DNA from: Eupeodes corollae
Taxonomy: Eukaryota; Arthropoda; Insecta; Diptera; Syrphidae
Assembly: GCF_945859685.1 (NCBI RefSeq)
Contig: NC_079148.1
Span: 7,750,001 to 7,814,000, forward strand
Direction: 5' to 3'
Length of the DNA: 64,000 nucleotides
The notes under the pieces were generated by a model. That model was not told where the DNA came from and did no database searches. It worked only from the letters and a program-made list of their open reading frames with translations. Both the position numbers and the translations under genes were made by a program. Positions 46,601 through 58,600 of this stretch are shown in pieces (the stretch's first letter is position 1; every line of letters starts with the position of its first letter).

Positions 46601-49600
46601 AATATTGCCAAAATATGAAAGTGACAAATTTGTCATTTGTCACGACGAAATTGTCATACCTTAACAACGACAAAATTGTCGTTGTATTTAACTGACAATT
46701 ATGTCACCTGTCAATACGTTATGCAATGAAAACTTGTCATATAAGTGTGACAAATTTGTAGAATTGTCACCTGTCAATGTTTATGAAATAGGGCCCTGGA
46801 AAAGCTAAATACTTGAAGGATATTTTAATCCAAAAGAAATCTCATATCCGCTGAAGATATTTTAGAGACATGTAGTCAGAAGGCTTGTCAGATTGGGCTA
46901 TTCATCTAAAATTATCTTTTTCCAAAACTGCTAACAAAAAAATGTATTATGACAGCCCAATAATAATTGTGCTATAATTATACCAAACTTATATTGGGTG
47001 ATATTTTTCTTCACAAAAATAAAAGATCAATTTTTGTTAAATTAGCCTACTTTGTGGCTAGTTCAGGACATGGCAACCCTGATATTCAGTTCTCTACAGA
47101 TTTTATAACTAAAGCCTAGAACACAGCTGAAGTGAAACGAATTTTTTCGGTGATCTCCAAGTGCAGAGCAAAATGAAAACGAAAACCACAGCGGAAAAAT
47201 TTGTGGAGAGTTCTGTCAGCTGTCAAAAAGAATTGACAAGTTCTGACAGTCAGTTGCTGGTAAACAAAAGTGGAAAAGAATTATATTTATTAACATTTTG
47301 TTGAGCAGTTAGTACATAGTTTTTTCATTTCTGCAGCATTTGTGTATTCTATGCTTCAACTTCCTAATAGCTTCACTGGCTCTGACCAAAGAAATCAGAG
47401 AAATACATTTTTTTTCACTGCTCGTCCATCACTTCTTGCACATCCCCAATTACATGTTCAACACCCTGAGTTTCCGATTCATAAATGTATTGTTGAAACA
47501 CATTACACAAATCCATTTCATTTAAAATTTAAATCAAATATAAATCAAAGTCAAAACACCGAAAGTCACGAGTAAACAATTTTTTTTTTTTCAATACAAA
47601 AATTAGACGTCAAAATTTCGCAAGCAATTAATAAGCCGGGCAATTAAATTGGGAACGAAAAGAGTGGAGAATTGTTCTAAGAAATCTAGTACAGCTATCC
47701 ACTAAAATGACACATTTCGTCGTACAGCAGCTTTCTGAAAAACGAAAAGCATAACCGAACTTTTTCGTTTATGACGTTTCACATCAGCACCGTATTAGGC
47801 TTAATGTTTATATTTTTGTATTGTTGGAGTTTGTTAAATTCATTTTTTTGAAAAACTTTTGTTAGAAATTATGGATCTGTAAATGCCAAAAAACCTTTAA
47901 ATCGTAAAACGAAAGAAAAATTGATTTCTAGGAAAAACTTACTATGAGTCAATTATAAAAATCAAATGGGCTCTCCTGGGTAGCTGTCAAATATTAACAA
48001 CAACTTTTCACCAAAAGAACACAAGCTTTTAGACTTTCGAGGTTTGAAAAGATTGTAAAATTATAAAAATAAACTAATTTAAAAATTTATCGAAAAATGT
48101 TCAATCAATTTTCAGCTTCCTTCAGCTGATCTGTCAGATAGCCACATATGTATATCAGAAATACTCGGATAGTTTTGGATTTATTTTGATAGCTCAGGGG
48201 CTATTCTTCTTCTATATGTTGCTTACAATCGTTAAATGTTGTCTTTCCTAAACTTTAATTGATCTAATTTTTAACAATATCACTTTATTACATCGTTCTT
48301 AAACTCATCATTGATATGTCAAATAGGTACGATTTGTAAGAATAGACAATGGCTGCGTTCAATCTCAGACAGATAGGGTATCCGGATACCTTTTTGTTAG
48401 TGTTTTACGTGTAAAATAATAGCTGATCAAAAACAGCTGAGATGTTTTGTGAAATTAGCCAAGCTGTTTTGTATCAGCCGCTTATAACACAAATTTATGT
48501 AGATACCTCTCCTTATCGGTAGCTTTAATTGGTTTTCATCATTGAAACCAATTATTGACATATTTCTGACGGATTGATTTTAGCTATCACTGAAACAAAT
48601 TTGAATGATTCATATCCTGATTGGAACCAAGTATTTGATGCTAGAGTTTATCATTGGGCAGGTTCAGCCGACATAAGGGACTTAAAAGAAAAGCAAGTTT
48701 TTAGTATTTGATTGGCCAGCTGCCAAAAAATTGCCTTCCAATTAAGGCAACTTCATTGGAAAGTTGGCTGGAAAGTTAGTAAAAAAAAATCTCCCTAACT
48801 ATTAAGTCAAGTGAAATTATGTCACAGTGACAATTGTTGATGTTTTTTAATTCAACTGAAAGCTGAACGTTATTTCTCCTGAATTATTTATTTTCTGCGC
48901 AATTCCTTTTAATCTTTTTTGTAAAATCGTTCCATGTCAAATTGGAAGAGAAATAAGTAATATTTCTCTACAATACAAATCGTGATGGATTTGTAGCTTG
49001 CCTGAGGAGTGTTTTGCAGACAATAATGTTTTTGATAGTTTTTGTACAATGAACTGAAGGTAGAGGTTAGTGAAGTAAAGTTCCAAGTTTGAAGATTATG
49101 ACAGTTGAAAAACTAACTAGTTGCCTTGCTCGAAATGTACGTTCAGAGAATGCAGTTGACTGCAAATAAAGTCACTAATGTTGTACCTGCCCATTAAAAG
49201 TTTAACGCACAGGCGAAAATACAAAGGGAATGGAACGGTTTTGTTCCAAATTATAAACTGACAAATCAGCAGTTGTTTGGAAACGACTTCATCATTGAAA
49301 AATTAACTTAGGGACCGGTTATAGCCGTATAGTAAAATCCATCAGTAAAATTTGAAACAGGTGGAATCTGAAATGTTTTACTGATGAGCGTTTATAGCAA
49401 TCAGTAAATTTACGCTCCGCGACTTATACAATTTTTTTACTCGGAACAGTAAAAAATTGGAACGCCAACAGTAAAACGAAATGGATTTTTTGTTTTTTGC
49501 ATTGTCTTTATCGTATCAATCTTTTGGTAGAAATAAATCTACATATATCATGTTCAAAAACTAAAAACAAACATTTTACTGATAACTATAACCGGCCCCT

Positions 49601-52600
49601 AAGACGATTGACAGATCAACAATTTCTAATAAATTTCATTCTAAAATAGCTCTAACCTTCCATTTCTTCCAACAATTCGTAAAAATGACAGTTGAAATTT
49701 TGACATAAGAACAATACTTAATAATTGTTAAAAAAAAGAACAGACCAAAGCTGATTTGGATCAACTGTTATTTTACACGTACAACAGGCATTAAATTTTA
49801 GTTTAGCGTGAACCAGTGTATGGTCCTGAAGAACAACTGAGAATAGTAGTTGAAGACCTTAAATTAATGAAGTTACAAAGACATACAGTGGCGACAAAAT
49901 AAATAGCACAGATAACAGAAAGAGCAGTTATCAATGCCAATACGGTAAGAGGTTTTTTGCTCTTCACCATTGCTGAAGAAGGGAGAATCGGATAAGAAAA
50001 ACCACCCCTAGAACTGATATTGCCATCGCCCGCCTGAGCAAAGCTGATCCATTCATGGCTGCTCTAAAAATAAAAAATGCAATTAAATAAGATCTTGGTA
50101 TTAAAGTGCCTGTAAATACAGTTAAAAATCGTTTACGTGAAAACAAATTGTTTGGACGAATTGTGGGAAAAAACCACATGTCTCAAAGCGTAGACTGCAG
50201 TTTTCAAGACAGCATATTTCAAAAGATCCAAATTGGTGGAAAAATATCTTATGGAGCGATGAGTCCAAATTTAATCGCTTCGGGTCGGATGGTAAAAAAT
50301 ATGTGCGACGCGGAATCAACCAGGAATATGACCCTTAATATACCATAAAGAGTTTTAAGCATGGTGGGGGTAGCATTTTTGTTTAGTGGTTTTTTTTTGG
50401 CATGGTTAGGGGCCACTTCATCGTATAGACATAGAGGGTATAATAGACCAGATTAAATACAAGGAAATCCTAATGAATACAATGCTACCGTATGCCGAGA
50501 AGGAAATGCCCTTGAAGTAGACATTTCAACAGGCAAAGTCTGTTAAGCAATGGCTATCCGCCCAAAAAATCAGTGCTGTGGAATGGCCAGCCCAGTCCCC
50601 AGATCTCAATCCTATTGAGAACTTATAAAGTGACGTGGAAAAAGCGATAAATAGATTTGATATTTCAAATTTGGACAAACTTTGGCAGGGAGTTCAACGA
50701 ACTTGGTACTCAGTACCTGTCGAACGATGCCCGAGTTTTGTTTTATCTATGAAACGTCGCCGGTGTGCTGCTGTGATTAAAAATAAGGGTTACCCAACCA
50801 AATACTATCTATTTTCTTTTAATTGTGTGGACATTTTTGTTATTTTGTTTCGTTATTTATGAAATGTGCTATCTATTTTGTCCTAGAAAATCTTGAACTG
50901 TATTAATGATTTTGTTGTTTTTTTATTTAATAAATCAAATATATCTTTGTTCTTACTTCCTCATTAATAAACAGTTGTGTGAAGTTAAGAAAGTGCCAAA
51001 AACTCTCATTAAACAGAACTTAAGTGCCTTGCACATGAGAGCGAACAACGAATGAATGAATGGACGAACAAACGTGATTTTACATATTTCAAAAAGTCAA
51101 TTTCAAACAAAAACACATTTAAATTATAAAAGACCAATTGATACTTATGTTAGAATAATAAAATTTGGATTTTGTTCTCTAAGACAAGACAATTTTGTAA
51201 AAACAATTTGGTAGTAACGAATTGCCGTTTGGTTGCTACGAACTGTCAAACGCTATTCGCGTTCCACATACCATCCACACTGCAATTAATAAATTGTTCG
51301 CGCTCAACTTAACCTCAAATTTATACCACTTTTGCTTTGTTTGTTGAAAAGGGTAATTATAAATTGACAATTCGTCGCTGTCTGCGAATAAAAATAAAGC
51401 TCATGTGAAAGAAAAGTCAAAATATGCGAACATCCACAGTTCGCAGCTCGCAGTTCGTAGCTCATGTGCAAGATGCTTTAGTGTATATGTGCTATTTATT
51501 TTGTCGACACTGTACATATGTATATCCGGAAATAAAAAATACTCGTTTTTTTTTAAATATTCTTAATAAAGCCTCTTATTGGAAAATCCTTTACTTTAAA
51601 ATTACCAAATAATAAACAAATAAATTTAAATAATAAAGAAAACATCTAAATTTCAATAAAAATTGCGTTGAATAACCGTTTTTGACTTTTCCGGAAATCC
51701 AAAATAAAATTAAATGAGGTAATTGCACAAAAGCTCTCAGCTGCAATCAAGTCAAACGCTTTGTTTCTTAACTTGAATAAGTTAAATACATATCAGACAG
51801 TCTGTATGTTGAAATACAATTCAGTCAGTAAAAATTTGTCTGTGGATTTCAATCAGGAAATTATTGGGCAAGTTCGGATGACATAAGTGACTTGCAAGTA
51901 AGGCAAGTTTCTAATATCGGATTGGCCAGCTGCCAAAAATTTACCTTTCAATTAGGGCAACTTTCATGAAAAGTAAGTCAAGAAAACTCTCTTTAACTAA
52001 TTAATCAAGTCAATGTCAATGTCAAGTCAAAATGACAATTGATCATGTTTTTTCATGCACCTAAAAGCTGAACTTTATTACTTAACGATTTATTTATTTT
52101 CTGCACAACTAAATTTAATGCTTTCCGTAAAAGGGTTCCTTGTCAATTTGGAAAAGAAATAACCAATAATTCTTTACAATACAAAATACAAATCTTGATG
52201 GACTGTAGCCTGCCTGAGGAGTGTTTTGTAGAAAGTAATTTAGTAGGTTCTTTTTGTACCATGAAATTAAAGTAGAGGTTTGCGAAGTAAAGTTCTGAAT
52301 TTGAAATTCATGACACTTGAAAAACTAACTAGTTGCCCTGGTCAAAATTTACTTTCAAAGAATGAAATTGGCTGCAAATGAAGTCCCTTTGTTGTCTGAA
52401 CCTGACCATTTTCAATGACAGACATTTTTAATGATGAAAACGTATGATAACAACAACTTTAAATCGAAAATGACTCTATGATCACGAATCTCAGATTTGC
52501 GATCAAGAATCTGATTAAAAATTTTGTAGTTTACATTTTTGTATATTTAAAAGAAGAACATTTCTTTCACACCAAATGGATAAAATATTTAAATCAGTTT

Positions 52601-55600
52601 TAAGATTTTGATGATCATTTCTATTTTGTATGCAAAGATATATTTTAAGGTCATCAGCATACATTAAACATAAGGCAATTTATAAAAGAAATGAGATTTC
52701 ATTAACGAAAATATTAAAAAGGAGTGTTCCAAGGTGACTTCCTTGAGGAACTCCAGATGAAATTTTAACAATACTTGAAACAAAATTTCCCAATTTCCAA
52801 CTAGATATCTATTTCAAAAGCAACCCATGAATACTGAAAACTTTTAGTTTAGCTATAAGAATTTTATGGCGAATTAAGTCAAAAGCTTTGACAAAATCAG
52901 TATAGATAGTGTCAACCTGGTAGCCACATTCAAAAGAATCGATGACATATCTACTATAAAGCATGAGATTTGTTGAAGTTGATTTACCTGGCATAAATTC
53001 ATGCTGCTCATTACAAATATGTTCTTTTATATTAAAAAACAAATGATCTTTTACTATGAGCTCGAATAATTTAGGGATTGCAGAGATTTTAGAAATAGCA
53101 CGATAATTTACTACTAAATTTTTTGCACCTGATTTGTAAATTTCCATTGATTCAGAAATATTCCCGTTGAAAGGGATTTATTAAAAATTATCAGATGATG
53201 GAATTCCATCAGGACCAGGATTCAAACAGGGTTTTAATTTTGAGATACCATTTAGGATATCGGATTAAAAAAGATGAAGTGTTGAAATATTAGCATTACT
53301 ACTGGAATAGCTTTCCGTTTGATAAATACTAAATGAAAAATGGTCAACATAAATCGACTTAAAAAATTCAGAAAAAAGTGCATACGAACTTTGTAAATCG
53401 TTTGATGTTTGACCATTAAACTCCATATTTTCTTGGAGAGCAACATATCGTTTTTTATTATTTAAAAAAGTCCAAAAAGCTTTAAGATCATTAGAAATGC
53501 TGGTTTCAATATTCATTACATATTGTTGGTGCAACTCTAATTTTATGATGCTTTTGACACATTTACACACTTCAAATTTTACAAGCTACAACTTCAAAGC
53601 TCCAAAGTAAAAAGAAATTTTTTCACAGAAACGTCAAAGTTCAAATTATTTCTTACCAAGAATCGAGTTTATAAAAATTTAACTGGATCAAAGCATAATT
53701 TGATAAAGATAAAATATGACCGATAAGAAACCGATAAACAACATACCAAGAGCAACAACTAAAAATTTGCAAATGAAAGTAAACATTAAAAATTTGTCAT
53801 ACTATAAAAACAAAAATTGAAACATTTTTAAACTCCAAGCACGAAGAACACACAACAAACATTATTACTTTAATTGTTTTTCACTCCGATAACTTCAATC
53901 AACCACCGAGTCTCAAATCCGATTGATCACCAACCACTGACAACACTTCAACTTTAACCGAGCCTAATAACAATTCGATTCATCCCTTGCCTTGCCAAAT
54001 GATTCAACATTCAACCAGACGTTTGTATATCGTAGTTTTTCGATTCAGATGCGAATATCTATTATCCCACAAAACAGAAAAACGAAAAAATTATAAAACG
54101 CACACTTTCTTGGCCGATCAATTCAAATCGACTAAATTTTGTGTTTATCAACTCTAAACTTCAAACTCCCTCTGATATAAAAAATAAGTAAGTGTAATGA
54201 AATGTTGAAATTAAAATTACTTCTATATCAATCCAAAATCGTCGTAAATGACTTTTTCTTTTAATTTCAGATAAACGGAAAATAAAAATAAAATATTTGT
54301 TAATCGAATGTAACTCGACGAGAATCGACGGCGCGCGTTAAAGTTACAAAAGTTCTAGGTACTACTTCGCCAGCCAAGCCGTATAGCCGGTATAGCCAAC
54401 CCCATTTAGGGAGAAGGAGGAAATATAATGGTTATTCTGTATTGTGTATTGAAAGACTACAAAGCGGCTAACAATCGCTTAATCAAACATCAGCACACAA
54501 TCTACGCTAACGCTGCTGGCTGCTTCTGTTGAGGCGAGAATGTGGTATTATTAATCTGACTCATGTCTCATAAAACGTAGCTGCTTCCAATTCCAATCGC
54601 GGTATCAGTTCAGTAGTTCGGTTTATGGTTTTCATTCCCACAAAGAAAAAACTTTTAGTCTCTGCAGATTACTTCAAGAAATGACCTATGCAAAAAAGTG
54701 GATTTTGTTCTTTCGAGGCAAATGTCAACGCTTCCAAACATATGTTTAATATGGAGCCAATTATGTAGCACCACATTTTGGTCATACACACAGCTCATAT
54801 TGGAGCTGTACGGGAATCGGGTATGTTGCAATCAAGAATATTAGATCATGACCTAATTGGAATGGGCTTGTAGTGTAAAAATGGCCACAGCAGCGTCAAC
54901 CACCAAGCAGCGCAGCGCAGCAATAGGAGTTCCCCTCATAGAGTTTACATTGTCATCTCCGAAAAGATATAAAATGTAAGTCACTCCGGCGTCTACGTCA
55001 TAAATCTGTGTTTCTTTTTGAGGAGTTCTCCACCCTTTTTGGCGGGCGGCATATTATGGGCAGTGCAGCAATCAACTGGAACGAAAAGGCACAGCCAAAG
55101 CCAACGACGTTTAAATGAGCAACGGTTTGTTAATCATGGCTACAAAAATGAATGTTTTCAGATCAATTATATCGCAGAATTAAAACAAAGGTTATTATTA
55201 AATATTTTTTTTCTGTAGATAAAATTATTTAAGACCCAATTTCCTAAAGTCGTCATCGCTCGATGGAAGATAGTGTGGTTTTTGTTTTACTCACAGAAAG
55301 TTGCACTTTTATTGTGGTGACCTTGCTCTTGGATTTAGTTAGATTTAGATTTTAAGTTGAAGTGAAGAAGCGAGAGAGAGATTGTTTTGTGTGGAAGTGA
55401 AACTATTCATGCAGGACAAACAAATAACAATAAAAATGAAAATGACCATAAATAAATTGATTGTTGTTAGGCCTATGAGTTGTTAATTTTATGAATTTAA
55501 ATTTAATTTAATTGGTAAAGTATATGAATGCAAGGTAATGGAAATCGTTTTGCTTTTAGCTTCAAACCAAAAATAAGAAGCCTTGAGCTTAAAATCAAGG

Positions 55601-58600
55601 TATTTCCTTTTGAGTCTCTTTGTGTAATCTGCTGCAAAACTGCATGAGGTTCTTTAACTGTGAAAAAATAATAAACTAGTTTTTGATTTTGTTTAAAAAT
55701 GTAATTAGACAATTAATTTGGTGTACTTGTACCTTGACCGTAACGCCTTTTGAATTTAATACTTTTTTTAAGTGCTTATTGAGATGATTAAATCTACAAG
55801 ACAAGGGTGATGATTCACAATAAATATGACGAAGCTTATGAAGGGCAGCAAGAGCAGGGAAAGAATAACTTGAAAATCATAAATAGGGAAAAGGAATTTC
55901 CTGACATTATTTTTTTATTTTTTTTTCTACAAATAACAAAATAGTGTTGTTCATAATTTTATATCGATAACGTCTGTATCGATTAAACACATTTCTTCAT
56001 TGTAACTTTCAACAAACTTAAACGATCGATGCAACGTTTAGATTTAAAATTAAAATGCTTCTTTTATTGTAGGCTTTAGATTTATGAATACAGCGGTGGA
56101 CAAGAATTTAGCACAATTAAGATGAGGAAATGAAAACTCTTGCATTCAAAAGTTTTTCTTGCACTGAAAGTTGCAAGTTTATTTTATTTATATGCAATAT
56201 GGTGGGATATATGATTTTACCGAAAAGAACATAAAAAAGGAGTTGACAAATTTGTTAAAACAACTTCTTTTACCTGGACATTTGTTTAGCACACTTTAAT
56301 TTTTATATGAATTATTTTTGATGTATGCAACTTACCATTATGGAGTATTCAGTATTTGGTACCATACCATGCATCTTGAATGAACTGCCATAATTTTTGC
56401 AAATTTTTCGGCTTTTACCCCAACCAATCCACCACCATGTTTGACCGTGTTAACAGTATTCGAGGATTGTATTGCATATTCTGTGGACACCATACATACT
56501 CGTACCAACACTGACAGAATTTGGATTCGTTGCTCCAAAGAACGTTTTTTCCAAAAACTGAATGGTTTGTTCAAATTTGTTTAAGCAAATTCTAGTCTGG
56601 TTTTCAATTTTTTTGTCTTAAACGAGTGCTGGGCAGCGCAATGACGTACATTTTTTTCATTTAATCGGCGTCTCGTCTTATTTATGTTGACATCATTTAG
56701 TGTGGTCTTTCTTTTATGTCAGAAACAGTACTTCTCTTGCCTTTCATCTGCAAAATTATTTTTCATTTATCTTCTGAGCACCATTGTTTTTTGCCATGAC
56801 TATTTAAGTACATTTTGATTTGTTAAATAATTTGATATTACTAAATAATAGATTACCTCAAAAATTGCACTTTTGTTCAACTAAACGGATTAAAAAATGT
56901 ATTAGGAAAAAACAAACTCTTCCGGGTAAATTGTCTTTAAATATGATCAATGTAGAGGGCAAACAAGATTGGACTGAGGATACATCCTTGGGGAACACCT
57001 GCAGTCGTTTCAAACCTCGTCCCAATCCCAAACTGTAACATACAACCATTTTGTAAATGAGAGCTTGTCGATTGACGGTATCAAATAAAGCTTTTAAGTC
57101 GATAAAGCAAGCATACATCTTCTTTTTCTTTTGGATACTCGTAAATTTGTTAGCAATACTAGATAAAGCAAAAATTTGGTCAACCGTTGGAAAGCCCTCA
57201 CGAAACTTAAGCGATTGTTTGATTCTACCCTATTGATAGTCTTTTGTATAGGATTCTAATTCTCAGGTAAGCGGAATCGTACAAGTTGTTGCAAAACAAA
57301 AAATCCTATAATAACAAAACGTTCTTAAATTTTTTTAAATGCAACTCAGACGAAATTTTAAATTTGTCATTTGTCAAAAACTATGGCCGCCAAAAATTGT
57401 CACGAAGTAGGTTAGGTTAAGGTTAGGTTAACGTGGCTGCGGATTTAGAATCCACACACTTAGGCCAAGAGAAAGGCCCATTGTGATACCACATGAATCT
57501 AGAGAATTACTTCTAACTAGTAGAACCATTTTGAGCTTTTTATAAAGCGAAGAAGATATTTAATATCCTTTTTAGCTAGCTCGCTGGGATTATCAAAAGA
57601 GTAGTCCCCCAGATGAAGTTTGCGTTTGAGTGAAAGAGCAGGGCAGGTGCATAAGAGATGAGAGATTGTTTCCTCTTCTTCTTCGTCCATGCAGCTCCTA
57701 CAGAAGTCATTTGAGGCTACGCCAAGTCGTATTGCGTGTCTGCCTGTAAGACAGTGTCCTGTAAGGACACCTATTAGGGAGCTAATATGAAGTCTGCTTT
57801 GAGATAACAAGTCTTTAGAGCGCTTTAGGTCCAGTGAAGGCCATATGAGTTTTGTGGCTGCGCATGTTGGTAAGCTGTGCCACCTAGAATTTGCTATCGC
57901 AAAAGCTGTTTCTTTTAGCATAAGTTTACATGTAGCTATCGGTATACCTATCTTCTCCCTTTCAGGTGAAATAGGTTTGACGGTTCCATTTTTAGCGAGT
58001 TCATCGGCTCTACAATTACCTGTGATGTCTCTGTGGCCCGGCACCCAACAGAGGTGAATGTTAAATTGCTGCGCCATCTCCATAAGAGACGATCGACAAT
58101 CTAGGGCCGTCAAAGATTTGGTCGAGACACCGTCAAGGGATTTGATAGCAGCTTGACTGTCAGAGAAGATGCGGATATCAGAAGTTGATATCACGTTTTC
58201 TCTTAGCCAGGAGAGAACCTCTTTGATCGCCAAAATTTCCGCTTGAAAAACGCTACAATGATTAGGGAGGCGGAATGAGATGCTTAGATTAAGCTTTTCT
58301 GAGTACACACCACTACCAACTCCCTCATTTGTCTTAGATCCATCTGTATAAAAATGTATACTTTTGTTATCCAGGAGTTTTTTGTCTTCCCATTCATCTC
58401 TGGATGGAATGGATACCTGGAAGTTTTTTCCAAATAGGGGTTTAGGTATAGTGTAGTCTATGTACTTTGGTATAGAACCAAAGAGGTTCAAAATGATGGA
58501 GTGTCCCACAGTGTTGTTGGTCCATTGAGATGAGGCATCGAGTCTTATCGCTGTATTCGCTGCCACTTGTTTACTGAAGATGTCGAGGGGAGTCAGATGG

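Larger units (their letters stand above)
49886..51512 (+). mobile_element. Tc1/mariner-type transposon with TA duplication, holding a later MITE insertion
   Basis: Left CAGTGGCGACAAAATAAATA then GCACA; right TGTGCTATTTATTTTGTCGA then CACTG; inverted termini of ~25 bp. It is flanked by TA at 49884-49885 and 51513-51514. Length 1,627 bp, of which 458 bp is the inserted MITE plus its duplication. A second end-like string (GTGCTATCTATTTTGTCC) lies internally at ~50,867. Confidence 0.93.
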
